This document shows positions 1 to 64,000 of a stretch of DNA of 64,000 bases, one piece after another. The stretch is taken from contig OZ023206.1 in the NCBI GenBank assembly GCA_963995525.1, positions 27,506,635 through 27,570,634 on the forward strand, in the 5' to 3' direction. The translations under genes and the position numbers were made by a program. Under the pieces are notes generated by a model, which was not told where the DNA came from, made no database searches, and saw only the letters and a program-made list of their open reading frames with translations. Within the stretch, counting starts at the first letter, position 1; every line of letters starts with the position of its first letter. This DNA comes from Escarpia spicata (taxonomy: Eukaryota; Annelida; Polychaeta; Sabellida; Siboglinidae).

Positions 1-18430
<18,430 letters not shown>

Positions 18431-18870
18431 GTAAGTCTATTTGTCTTGTTCCACTGGGAAGAACATGATGATATTGTCAGTTGGTTTGTTTTATGTTGAA
18501 GACAAACCACTTCTAGTGTGACACGGCATAACCTGAATATCACGGTCACTTTTGAAAGACCCGAATGACTTCCTATTAGTTTGCACTGCTCACTACCTGT
18601 CCATAACGGTAACCTGTCTATTGCGTATAACGGTCAGTTAATTTTGACCGAACCATTCATAGTCAACCTGCCGCTTGCGGGTAGGTTAATTTCCCTGAAT
18701 AAAATGTCATTGCATGTAAGCAGGACTATCAAATTGCAATCGAGTCATGCATGGCATCATCGGCTTGTTGCAGCCGTTTTGTGACTCCAGCAAAGAGAAG
18801 TAGAATCAGCTTTTGATGTCCAAAGTGAGCTCAAAGAAGCCATGAGCATGTAGGGACAGATGGAAGCAGG

Positions 18871-18944
18871 CCATTGTAATATTTACCTAGGTCCTAGGTG
18901 GCTTGGCATAGCTGGAGAGACAGCCTAGGTAAATATCACAATGG
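18871..18944. repeat. Hairpin-forming inverted repeat, copy A
   Basis: Arms of 21 bp (ccattgtaatatttacctagg against its near-perfect reverse complement) around a loop of about 32 nt. Pre-miRNA-like size. Confidence 0.8.
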
Positions 18945-18987
18945 CCCTAGCTCAAATTGTATTGATAAGAGAAGCCATTGAAGCGGA

Positions 18988-19054
18988 CTGTTGTAATATT
19001 TACCTAGGCAGCTTGGCATAGCTGGAGAGGCTGCTTAGGTAAATATTAAAATGG
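18988..19054. repeat. Hairpin-forming inverted repeat, copy B
   Basis: Diverged relative of copy A. The stem is extended by a gcagc/gctgc pair, and the loop is shared (ttggcatagctggagag). Confidence 0.8.
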
Positions 19055-19432
19055 CTGGTTACCTACCACTTGGGGTAGCTTAAATTGTATTGATAATCCC
19101 CCCTGAGCAAATCTGGGTCAACGCTTGTCTTGCATGTGTTCACACCCTCATCTTTCCTTTCGGACATCAAAGCTTTTTCTGTTTGCCTTTACTTGGAGGG
19201 CGTGACTGATTTCAACATGGCCCAAAAGAAAAAGGAACACCAATTAAATATAGCAAGTTGTGTAGCGTATTATTTAATATTATTGTTAACGCTGGGTTTG
19301 TATTGTTCACGAAAGTACCAACTAGCGAACGTCAACGTAACCATCCATAAAAAAACTCTCCATAACGGCAACCTGCCTATAACAGTAATTTTGCGCAGTC
19401 CTGACGATGACTGTTATGGACAGGTTTTACTG

Positions 19433-22400
19433 TACAATTCAATGTCTGTCCCACCAAATCCACAGCTACATCTCGGACACAATGATCACCTACAGTGCAT
19501 GTTAAAATATCTTTCATTTAGCAAACTCACTGCCTTAAATGTATTTTTTATTTTTGGCGTCAGTTTTAAGAAGTATTTGTTGTTTGTAATATTATGGTAA
19601 TCTACCTTTTGGAATTTGTCAGCTTCACTAGAATACCAACTGTGACCCTGATTGCAGTTTACTGTAATGAAAAGACTGGATAAAACATTGAAACAGCGTG
19701 CACGCTACACTATTGTCATAGCTGACTCCCAATGAGGTCGATACCAAACTATAGATAGTTTACTCTAACGAAGTAACGACGTGTAACGAGACTTGTTGTG
19801 CGTGTTTGTAGAACCACGAAGCAAGAAAATGAGTGCACATCTCGAGAGATGCATAACGGTCACATGTTGCCGTGGTTACCGTTGCTACGGTTACCAGTGT
19901 CACGCCCGATGCCTACCCGGAATCATCCATGTGATGTCGATAGACCCCACCGGGTGTCAGGGTGGACTGGTGGTGCACCCTGGTGGTGTACGAAGTAGAA
20001 CGTCGTAAAAATGCAATAACTGGCGATACACAATCTTGTTGTTGCGTACACTTTACCAGAGTGTGGCCGGACCAGATGGCGCCACGCTGAACTCTTGTGT
20101 AGCTCATGAGATGACATTTCAGGTGAGAAGGTCGGATGTTCTGCGGACTGTTCCATCAAGGTATTGAATGTGTCGGCACTTCAGTAACGAGTTCGCTCAT
20201 TCGAGGCAATTTCACGAAGACGAAGGCTGACTGAATTATTAACATCAAGTGGCTACAGTTTTAAAGATTTTTTGACTAAAGTCTTTGTAAGCAGTAATGC
20301 TTTTACAGCTTGTGAGCAAACAGTCTTGATGTTGTTTAATCTGTGTCAACAGTTCCATGCTCAGAAATATTTTGTGAAACACCTTTTCTTAGTAAGAAAT
20401 TATTTTATGAGTAAAATGGACATTGAATTGAGCCAACAGGAATCATACGGGAAATGGCATGACGGATGTGATGTAAAATCGGACCTCCTGGTAATTCGCA
20501 TGTTGCTCGGAAATGGCAGTACATATTTTGCGACTATATTTTCTAATTGTGTACAATTGTATCCCACTTTTGGTTACACATGATAAAAGTCTGGCTTGCT
20601 GTCAATGTTTAGGTAATTTGCCAACAATGTTTCATCGTGACACCAAGAGTGATTGACTGTTAATGTTTGGTTAGTGTCAGGTGATGGCAGAACGTTTGTA
20701 ATCATGCTGCATCAAACATGAGCTGCATCTATGGTTGAATCCAAGTACACAGGTTGCATGACTATTTTTGAAGTGCTGTATTGTAATTTTACTTCACTGT
20801 AATGCGTGGCGTGTCACAGCTACCAACGTTTCGTATCTCGTGAAACTGGAGCGTATTGTACGTCGCAACAGGTGGAGTGGTTTCTACCTCTTGGTCAACA
20901 TTTGTGAAGAGCTCTAGATGCATTGAGTTCGCATTGGATGTTGATCCCGTCGTTTTGTGTGATGAGTTCTCCCTTTTCTACAGCATTATAACGCCCACCA
21001 ACGTATATGATATTAGCCTGTAAATGTCACAAGTTGCGCACGCACTCCCGAAAGAATGCTTCGTGCGGAATGTGACACAAATTGCTTCCAACTATTTTAA
21101 GTTACACCCAGTTCAAGATTTCCCTCCTGTTGGTCCAAAATGCGCCACGTTTTCTTTCCGGTAGCAGAGAAACCATGTATTTAGCGACACTGTTGAATTC
21201 CTGAAGACCATTTCTGGTGCACACCAAGGGAGCAGCGTGTATCGTGCAGCTTGTTATACAGTGGACCATTTCTCTGGTGGGTGCACGTGCAGACGGTCTA
21301 TTTTTTAGCACAAATGATGCAAACGTTTTTGTAAATGTGAATATTTGTATCGATTATTTATTGTGGCCAGTAGCTTAGTTTGTGGCGGCCAAGCAGACAG
21401 TGGCGTGGTTTGTTTCTCGGGCAGCATTTCTCTCCTTCGTTCTCGCGTTCAGCATTCCATGGTGGCAAGCACATCCCCTCGATGTCTCGGTGAAAGACAA
21501 TGTTGTCACCATTCTGCATCGTTCCCGCTCATTTTACAAACATTCGCTCAACTGCTGAAATATTTGTCTAACTATATACATTCTGTGGTTGAAACGACAA
21601 GACATTTGTTCGATCGGTGACGATCTTGCATTCAGTTAACCTGGAAAGTTGAACATGAACGCTCGTAGCGAGCTGTACTCGGTGGAATCATTTGTTCTCC
21701 CCGTGCTAATATATTTGAAAATATCCGCATTGAATGACGAAAGTGTACTGGATTTAAATGGATTTTTAAAAACTTGACACCATCAACAGTGCTTTAACGT
21801 TCTTTGTCGGAAGAAAATTACGTGTTCATGATATTATTAGGATGCCCGCGTAAATGTTTAGGATCATTGACACATCCGACAGTGTCACCATTGCTCCATA
21901 CGCTATTCGTCTCCCTCACAAATTCCAAAGGTTTCCAGCAGAACTAATTCTGGGGTTGAAGATAGAGCCGAGATAATTATACTAATCTTTAGTTTGTTGT
22001 TCATATGTCCGGTTTGTGATGTGTTTTCCCATCCTCTGTCACCACGTAATCGCCATTTAGACCTCGTGTCCCGCTACGCATTTCACGCCACAGTTTGTCG
22101 CTTATATAACCAGTTGTCTAATATTAGTAATTATTTAATTAGCCCTCTAACAGAACCCTGGGCTGGGTCCAAACGTGACATTCACATTACAGTGTACGTG
22201 TAGTCTGGTGCTTGTTTTGAAACTAACTACATGGTTCAGTTGCAAGCCTAGCACAAGCTGATCACCTGGGCAAGTTGTTCTGATTTGCATGGATTCCCAC
22301 CATGAAATTATTAGTAATATTTTGCTAACTTAAGGGGCAGTCTGGCAGTATCTCCACCCCGATGTCACGGTCCACTCACCTTTCTCTGTATTTTTACTAC

Positions 22401-24349
22401 CCTGGACCGTTGACCTCTGATATACCAATTGGCAATACATTTCATAGAACATATTTGACTAGTTATTTGGAGTTATCAGTTGCTGCGGCTAGTGGCCACT
22501 CTCCAGGGGGAGCCACTAGTTTTACTTTCACTTTTCGTGTAAATATTTAGTATGCCATATTTGGCGACTGCAAAAACGAAAGGGTTAGCATAAACGAGTT
22601 TAAGAAAATGTATGTACTGACAATAACTGTTGCGCTTTGTTTGATGCTCCATGAATGAGCGTAAGTTAGTGATTAATAATGTCTGTCCTCAAAGTGGCAT
22701 AATATTACACGTCAAGCTCCTATCAGAAATATGTTGGATTTCTTGCTATCAAAACAATGTGATCTGATCGTGGACCAAAGTTCCACAAGGGTTTTAGGAT
22801 TCTGCAAAGTCCATAAAACATTACAGTCTGTGGTGTGGGCCTTGAGAGTTTTCATGGTGGATAATTGCGATTAGCATCGGTTTGCATTAACGTATTTCAT
22901 TTGTTACATGGTCCCACGGTAGCAATATATTTTCACCGCGATATGTAGTGACAACTAACCACCCCCGCCCCAAGTAAAGTTTAACATATTTTGAGAATGC
23001 TAACGTATGCGACTGCCTCTTAAGGGGAGAATCGTGGTAATGACACCTTTTGGAGGCAGATCTGACCCAGCCCAGGGTGGGAGAGTTCTGTGAATATTCT
23101 ACAGGTCATCTGAAGGTTTTCATTATGATGTTGTCATGTTTTTTACCATGTGCTCTTCGGGTAATGAACTGTTTATTTTACTCTGTGGGACGTTATTATA
23201 TTCGATGTTCCACCATGCTCCGTCACTGGTGCTTTACCGCATGTATCGTTCTTATTTCGTTGCGATGTTCCACCGTTTCAGGCTTGTTCTTCTGAACATA
23301 CGTTCTGCCAAACTACCACGTTAGTGTGGTAGCGCACTGGTTGTGACATGCACTCGGTGTGTTGTGTGCGTGCGTGCGTGCATGTGTGCGTGCTTGTATT
23401 TATTGTGTTCATCTCCTCATCCAGACAGGCTAATTTTTTTAATTCACATTTTTGACTTGAAATTCTTTATAAATCCATTTAAAATTAGTAATTTTAACCG
23501 CCGTATTGCATTCTGATTAAGGGTTGCCATCTGTCTGGCTACAGAAATCACGAGATAAATCGTTCATATCTATGTATCGGCAACATATAATCTTCTGATT
23601 CACTAGGACAATAATGTCCAAATATTTTGTTTTCTTAAACGAGAACAAATTACTGCAAAGGTCATCTAAAAATTTCACTTTCCTCAGTTTGTCGGTATTA
23701 GTTGCTGTATTGGCGTGTACATTCGATTGTACAAAGAGTAATGCTGCGTACTCCGCTATTCCTGCAAAATATTTAACAAGGAATGCATCGAGTATTGCAG
23801 AATTTCCACAAGCGCTGGTGGTTTAGGAAATTTTATTTAAGGAATATTTGTTACCAGGAAATTATGTCCAACGTCAACTCTTTCTAAATCTCGGTGTCAC
23901 GTCTTCGCCTATACAGAACATGAAGTGGTAATTGATGTCTGACAGAGTTCTCGTCATTCTGTTTAATAATGTGTTGCGAGGCAGTGGTGCGTTAATTTTG
24001 TCTTACTATTGGTGCTGGGAGGTGTCCTATGTTGCCATGTACACACGGGCATGACCCATGTGGGTTTGTGACGGGGGGAGGGAGGGGGTAGGTGTATGTT
24101 GTAATGTGTTCAAGCATGTCTCAGCTGTTGGGGACAGGACGGAAGGAAGCTGCTGGAGAGATGGTCATTAGTGGCATCCTTGTATCGAGTTGTGTCGTCG
24201 TCGTTGTCGATTGTGTGGACCTGATGTAGAAAATTGAGTTGTCTAATTTAAGATGCCGGATGCACAAGTTGTGAACGGTAGCGCATGTGCGTTGTGCGAG
24301 CATGTACGGACTGATTAATATATTATACTTTTACTAGTCAAGCATGTAT
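19433..24349 (+). other. Region downstream of the GRK exons (possible 3' UTR)
   Basis: Only short ORFs; no domain recognised. It may hold the GRK terminal exon and 3' UTR. A short tgcg-rich run lies at about 23,358-23,392. Confidence 0.4.
19812..19832 (+). CDS. Possible GRK terminal coding exon (one of several candidates)
   Basis: After acceptor gtttgtag the phase-0 frame reads NHEARK and then a stop, giving FKRQR-NHEARK. Other in-phase candidates are 18774-18803 (acceptor cttgttgcag, PFCDSSKEK then stop, but inside a probable transposon) and 20119 onward (acceptor catttcag, VRRSDVLRTVPSRY then stop). GRK C-termini are poorly conserved, so homology cannot decide without a transcript. Confidence 0.2.
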   Translation, partial: NHEARK

Positions 24350-24375
24350 AATAAAGGTTATAGACTGTGAATAAA
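24350..24375 (+). promoter_or_regulatory. Candidate poly(A) signals for the GRK transcript
   Basis: Two AATAAA hexamers lie at 24350-24355 and 24370-24375, and no further GRK-like exon is seen beyond them. If used, the GRK 3' UTR would be over 4 kb. Confidence 0.35.
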
Positions 24376-24619
24376 GTGTACATGAACGATGGCACATCTG
24401 CCTTTCTCATTATTGACTATGGTGTCATTGCCTCATCCATGTTTTACGTTGTTTGTAATCAGTTTCAACAATATCTTGCCAATATTTTTAGCTCACAAAA
24501 CTGTAAAAAAATAGTATAAAACACTTTGAAAGGTTCCATTATGACTTGATTAATAACCACAATACCTGGGGAGCATTTCACCAAGATACTCAACTCATAC
24601 AAGCTCATACAAATTTTAG

Positions 24620-25060
24620 CGAAATCTGTTGGCACATATGTAACTTGCCACAGGAAAGATGCTATTAAGTTGCAACATGGTAAAGTGGAGTTTTCTACCT
24701 TTTAGGATTCTACAGAGTGAGCTCTAAATTGATACTTTGTTTGTTGAAATATCTTCAGTAGTTATTTTATTTTTTGCAAGGATTGAAGTAAATTTTAAAA
24801 TGCAAGATTTCGAGAAACAAGGTAATTTTGATTCATATTTTTTATTGTCTATGGTTGCATAAATGCAGGCATTTTATTACTTTTGGATTATTGTTTGTCG
24901 AGGAAAATAAACTGAACTTTGAAAGGTATGCATTACTGCCAAAGTCATAAAATTGATGGACCATGACCCCGACAGCTATTTTTAACTTGTTTGCAAAATA
25001 AGCCTGTGTTGTTGTACAGGCTTATTTATTGTATACCCAGTTCACTGTGGCAGGTCTCAT
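24620..25060. repeat. Dispersed repeat of about 430 bp, copy 1 of 2
   Basis: Colinear with 43,470-43,880 on the same strand. Shared blocks include tttgttgaaatatcttcagt, ggtatgcatt.ctgcc and gacagctattttt. Family unknown. Confidence 0.8.
25025..25030 (-). promoter_or_regulatory. Candidate poly(A) signal of CCDC186
   Basis: AATAAA on the minus strand, about 455 nt past the stop codon. Another lies at 24846-24841. Both are inside a dispersed repeat that also occurs at 43.5-43.9 kb. Confidence 0.4.
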
Positions 25061-25483
25061 ATTCTCTTAAAACAAAGTGATCACCAGAAACGTTATACTG
25101 AAAACTAGAACTATAAACAATTCTATCCACTATGTATGTTTAATATCCAGCCTCTTCATTATTTACACATCACTGTTCGTATGCTACATCGAATCGCATC
25201 AGTATAAGTTACTCGCCTCTGTACCTGCACAGAAGGCTGCTAGCCTAGATATTAGTATTTACAACCATAGAACGTCCGTCGATATTTCGACACAACTCGC
25301 AAATGTCCTGTCCAAAACGTCAATGCAACGAGAGATGTAAGAAAACATCCGCGCTTTCCGTTCCGCTTCCATGCAACATTAACACGTCATGCTGCTCCGT
25401 TAATTTCAAGAACAATTATAAAAACCCATGTCCCTGGATGCATAAAATCTGAATCATTTGTTATTCTGAATTTACTGTTAAAA

Positions 25484-59626
<34,143 letters not shown>

Positions 59627-59961
59627 CACAGACCTATGGACATGAAAACAACAACTAGAGCACTTGTTAAGATACTAACTGCAGTCATCAAACCCATGGA
59701 CAGGAAAATCACATCTAGTCTGTTTAGATACTGCAGAGCCACATTTTAAGTACATTACCAATGGGCATTTGTGTAGAATCCGGACCCAGCTCGATTTTGC
59801 TGTTATAACTACATTGTTCCCAGAGTTGGAGTCAATTACGATTGTAATTGTAATCAATTGTAATTGATTACATGCACAGTTGTAATAATAATCAACTTTT
59901 TCTAAGGCAGTGTATTTGTAATCGTGTCCTGTGATCATGTAATATAATCAGACTCAGTCAT

Positions 59962-60015
59962 AATACTTTTGATTCCAGTATATATATGTACAATTATATT
60001 GGAATCAAAAGTATT
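59962..60015. repeat. Perfect 16-bp inverted repeat
   Basis: AATACTTTTGATTCCA at 59962-59977 is inverted at 60000-60015 around a TATATA-rich 22-nt loop. It may be the core of a small TA-rich element. Confidence 0.85.
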
Positions 60016-60167
60016 GGCATGTTTAATCATTTTTTAAAGAAAAAAGTATATATATATTATATACTGGAATGCATGTGTATGTAATGTATATATATACATA
60101 TACATGCATGCATGCAAACATTCATGAATAGAAACCATTTGTAAGTCAATAATCACATAAACTCTGG

Positions 60168-60462
60168 TGCACTGGTCAGTAATCCCAGCACATGGGCCAT
60201 GGCTAATTGCAATTTACTTTTATAGGTATCTCACTGGCCAGTCACTGCTAGTGTTTACACAGATCCTTCTGAAGGATCAAATCCTTTGGTTTTATTCACA
60301 GTTTGTCAGAAGGGTGTTCATATGCCTGGTTCAGATCTGGCCTGGTCATACCTGGACCATGGCTCATTGTAATTTACTTTTATTGGTTTCTCACTGCCAG
60401 TGTTTGCACAGAATCATACAGTTTGTCAGAAGAGTTTATATGCCTGGCCAAGGCAGTGTAAT
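60168..60462. repeat. Diverged tandem duplication, about 170 bp
   Basis: Two colinear copies: .ccatggct.attg.aatttacttttat, then ctcactg..cagtgtttrcacaga, then cagtttgtcagaag and tatgcctgg. Confidence 0.75.
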
Positions 60463-60489
60463 CGTAATCATGAGTGTGTAATCGACCCC

Positions 60490-61549
60490 AGCTCTGATTG
60501 TTTTCTAAATGTTATATCTCCATGTGTTAAATCCATCATTCCACATAAACCCAGGCATATTTATCTTATAAAAATATTGCATCTTAGCACATTTTGATGC
60601 CCAAATAGCACTCTGGTGTATGCCTATCTGCTCTGCTGTATCCGCATGTGACTGTGCCCCCCCTCCCTGCTCACTTGGAATGTACAATAAACAGTGCATG
60701 TTGATGCAAATTGGTCCATCTTCTAAGCTTCAAAAGTGCGCTAAGACGAAATATTTGTACAATGTAAACGTGCAAAAATAACATTATAATGATAAAATCG
60801 AGGACTCTACACAAGTGCCCATTATTGCATTAATAAATGATAGGTCTTATATGTATATTTATACCCTTAGTTTTTAGGTGTATTTTGACTTCACACAGCC
60901 CATCTTTGAGCTAACGCTGAAAATGTGTGTACAAGTATTACAATAACTTTCAATGGAATCAGTGCGGTATCAAGATTCACGTGACTAAATCATAAACTGT
61001 AGCTGGTCATACTGTACATGTGACATCGTAGGAGAATCCAAACTGACTTCACCGAACGCAGATATTCCTATCCTTTTTTACCAGGGCTTTTTGAAGTATA
61101 GCCACATAACACAAAAACATATTTGTGTCAGTGTACAGGCTATGGCTAGGCTAAGCTATTATGCCTTTTTGGTCTAAACCAAGGCTAAGGTACTTAAGCC
61201 TAAGTCTAAGACATCGAAGTCCTAAGCCAAGGCTAAGAAACGAAAAGGTTACGCCCTTTTTTGTCTCTGACGTTCAACACTTCATCATCATGTTATCAGA
61301 TGGGAAATTATTACATTGTTTACCTAAGGCTAAGCTACGCAGTAAACAACTGCGACCGTGTCTTATTATTAATCCAATGACATACATTGTAAAATGTGCG
61401 TGATACAACAACGTATATTTTAAGAGTAATAAATGTCGTGTGACACTGTCACCATCACGAACATGACAGTTTCCGAGACCGTTCGTTTCTGATTATTATC
61501 TGCCGCGTACAAATCACGAAACATCGGAGAATGGCGGTCCTCCCCCAGT
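60490..61549. other. Upstream flank of CCDC186
   Basis: No coding exon recognised. At 61,160-61,240 there are short repeats of a ctaagcc/aaggctaag motif. Confidence 0.4.
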
Positions 61550-61790
61550 TTCGCTAATGTACTCTTCGTCTGAATATACATGTAGTCCCATTCCTTACCA
61601 TATCCAATCAATTAAGACTAACTAATGAGAGTATATCGATGATGAGCCTAGTATCTGTCAAAGAGGATCAGTGTTGACGTTTACGCCGTAGCTGCCAACT
61701 CGAACCAAAAATGGCCCCGGAGTCATGTGACCGACAACCTCTTCCATACGCCGCTAGGTCCGCCATCTGCTGGATAGTTCTGAACAACAT
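61550..61790 (-). promoter_or_regulatory. Possible CCDC186 promoter / 5' untranslated exon region
   Basis: The first coding exon is entered by an acceptor, so transcription starts upstream. This patch is locally richer in CpG than its surroundings and contains GTCACATGACTCCGG and a CCATTTTTGG motif in gene orientation. No donor could be tied to the acceptor at 59,633, so this is only the most promising stretch. Confidence 0.2.
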
Positions 61791-61957
61791 CTAAACGACA
61801 GCAGTTTTAGATAGCTACCCCAAAATCATGCTATCAATGACACTCTTGTAACAACATTTTGATTATTATGATTATTGACAAGATTGAATATGAATGTCCC
61901 TTCTATTTCGGCTATCAATCAACTTAATAACACATTATTCCTGTACTATGTTTACAC

Positions 61958-62187
<230 letters not shown>

Positions 62188-62389
62188 ATACAGTTGCGGT
62201 TGTCTTAGATTTTATAATGCTTCTCATCCTATTTTATTTCATTGCAATTTCTTTTTGTGAATTTATTCAGTGTTCGCGGCACACCAAAACACAATTTACA
62301 ATATCAATGTGTATTCCATACACCACATACTGTGGATTGGAAGGAATAGAATACATACTCTTTTTTTACACAAAGAGCAATGCACCAGA

Positions 62390-62758
62390 CATAGGCGCAT
62401 CCAGGGGGCCTGGGTGGCACGCCCCCCCCCCCAGTCCTAGGCCTTTGAAATTTGGTGTGCCAATAGACTTTTCGAATGGGCCCACATGACCGTGCCCCCC
62501 TAGAACCTTTTGGAAATGTGTCCCCGTTCAGATTGCAATAAGGTGAAGTTACGCCGACGCGGCGGCGAAATCATTTTAACAGCACCCACCCCGACCACCC
62601 GTGGTCCCCCGTATCCCGATGTCACCAGTCGAGCCGAGACAGCGGAGAAGTTGAAATTATGGGGGCGCGGCAGCGACAAATTTTCTACACAATTTGGTTC
62701 GGCTACCAGTGGAGTTTTTTGTGCCCCTCCTAAACTACCCTCTCTGGATCCACCCCTG
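62390..62758. mobile_element. Possible hAT-like non-autonomous element
   Basis: The left end catAGGCGCATCCAGGGGG and right end ctctggatccacccctg are loosely inverted (GG.G.ATCCAG). No clear target duplication. Confidence 0.4.
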
Positions 62759-62993
62759 CCAAATGCACGACCGTAGGCGTAGTTATTAGTATTTTTTATT
62801 TGCTCCCAAGATGCAACCAGATACACCTCACCGAACTTTAATGTATTATAGTCCCGTCGTCCCTGTGATATTTTAATTCCAGTTGTATCTTCATATTCCT
62901 CAGCGCTGGCATTACGAATATGTAGGCCGCCGGTCCCCCTATCATATCATTATGTCTCTAGCCCTAACCGGCTAACCCTAACTCTTCCTACAT

Positions 62994-63075
62994 CAGCGGT
63001 TCTTAACCTTGTTAGGTTGCGATCCAAATTCCGTTCGCAGAACTTGCTTGGCGACCCATGTCTTCAAACGGCTAA
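62994..63075. mobile_element. hAT-like left terminus
   Basis: CAGCGGTTCTTAACCTTGTT followed by ggttgcgatcc resembles the terminal repeat of hAT/Charlie-type elements. No matching right end was found in the window. Confidence 0.4.
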
Positions 63076-63862
63076 ATGATAAAATGAATAATTATAACAA
63101 AATACACATAATATTATAAATATCTGAAAAATAGAACATGCAGTTTATTGAAGTATTTGTATATTTGAATGTGTGAAACACCGGAAAGTGTTGTAGCCTG
63201 TCTCTTAGCTAAGCAATGTTTGTCAAGACTTCGTCTCCGTGTAGCGAAGCATGGCACGGTGACGTGTACCGATCGCCCTAAAAGTACAAATAAAATGCAA
63301 CACTAGGGGTTTTACTATCACGAAGATTACGATTTTCATGGCCTCATGCACAATTAATTTCGCCTCCTGTTTACACAAGCTATAAGATTTTAGTTATGAA
63401 AAGAAACACAGTAGGCCTACGTTTTAAACATATGGATTTTTATTTAATATATTTGACGTACACATGTTAACGTTAATGCTCATCAAATTTCTTTATTGGA
63501 GTTTCCGTGTCCAGATTTGTCATCAATACGAGTTGAAAGCAGACCCCGCTTACTTTCATTGCTCAGAGTCAAATAAATGTCCGTATATGTTCAGTCCACG
63601 CTGGTTGAGTACGTGTTTCAGCAATGATGAGCATTTTCTTACAATGTCTTAGTTGGCTTTTTTGCTTATAATACTGTCAGAAACTGGCACGAATGTTTTA
63701 TGAGGGAGCTACGCTTTAGCGTTTGCCTCCGCAACCGTTCGGTGTAGCATATATTATTAAAGAGAAAAGTAGATAATTTGTATCAATAAATATGTGTTAT
63801 CTTTCAACTAACAAACAGTTACAAAAGTATCCTGGCACATTTGGGACTTTATCATGGCACAC

Positions 63863-64000
63863 CAGGGACGGACCTAGAGAGGATAGTCTCGAGGAGCAAA
63901 ACCTCCAACTATACCCCCCCGCCATGAGACTCGCAAAAAACACTGGCGGCCGAACCAAATAATTCACATTGGATGGGCTGTGAGCTGGAGCTTCAGCACG
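63863..64000. mobile_element. Possible transposon terminus cut by the window end
   Basis: CAGGGACGGACCTAGAGAGG is like the GGCGGATCCAG-type ends seen at 62,390. The element would continue past 64,000. Confidence 0.3.

Larger units (their letters stand above)
18591..19432. mobile_element. Probable non-autonomous pogo/Tigger-like DNA transposon
   Basis: The left end (cactacctgtccataacgg) and right end (ctgttatggacaggttttactg followed by TA) are inverted relatives, each with further inner cataacgg/tataacag motifs. No transposase is intact. It contains the twin hairpins at 18,871-19,054. Confidence 0.45.

Noticed and set aside
18774..18803. GRK terminal exon with tail PFCDSSKEK
   Set aside because: The acceptor matches the local style (cttgttgcag), but it lies within a likely transposon, so it is kept only as an alternative.
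19130..19600. 156-codon + strand ORF with a hydrophobic stretch
   Set aside because: It overlaps the right end of a probable DNA transposon, matches no family I recognise, and has no splice or composition signal of coding.

Overview
This is a 64 kb piece of an animal (metazoan) nuclear genome. It is AT-rich, intron-rich and crowded with minisatellites, microsatellites and decayed transposons. Two conserved multi-exon genes were rebuilt exon by exon from splice signals, reading phase and family resemblance. Both look invertebrate in style: 70-200 nt exons, 0.3-4 kb introns, and acceptors that often read tgttgcag. The LINE and Ty3/gypsy remnants fit a marine invertebrate, but the sequence alone does not give the phylum.

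Gene 1 (+ strand, about 2.47-18.4 kb or beyond) is a G protein-coupled receptor kinase of the GRK4/5/6 type. Thirteen coding exons are in the window, from the start of the RGS-homology domain through the AGC kinase domain to the C-terminal amphipathic basic segment. The first roughly 50 residues lie upstream of the window. The last few codons could not be placed with certainty. Possible poly(A) signals lie at 24,350 and 24,370.

Gene 2 (- strand, 59,626 down to 25,484) is the orthologue of CCDC186 (C. elegans CCCP-1), a long coiled-coil protein of dense-core vesicle biogenesis. All 18 coding exons are present, and the phases close to an 1131-residue protein with start and stop. The two genes converge tail to tail, with about 0.7-1.1 kb between possible poly(A) sites.

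Transposons in the introns and flanks include: a 3'-truncated Ty3/gypsy element with a frameshift and two stops (48.2-44.7 kb, -); LINE C-terminal remnants at 34.2 and 55.2 kb; a 1.8 kb TA-flanked DNA transposon inserted inside a minisatellite (36.9-38.7 kb); a 0.7 kb TTAA-flanked foldback element (34.65-35.33 kb); a 0.45 kb element with an 8-bp target duplication (56.06-56.51 kb); and several small TA-flanked MITEs, three clearly of one family.

The most unusual feature is how often tandem arrays sit at exon-intron borders. In the GRK gene, one array of about 14 x 59 bp repeatedly copies an exon end with its 5' splice site. A second array of about 7 x 66-73 bp repeatedly copies a 3' splice site with the first exon codons. 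In CCDC186 at least eight exons have a tandem array starting within about 10-50 bp of a splice junction. The extra junction copies in the GRK arrays lead to early stops in the gene's frame, so correct expression appears to need the first donor and the last acceptor.
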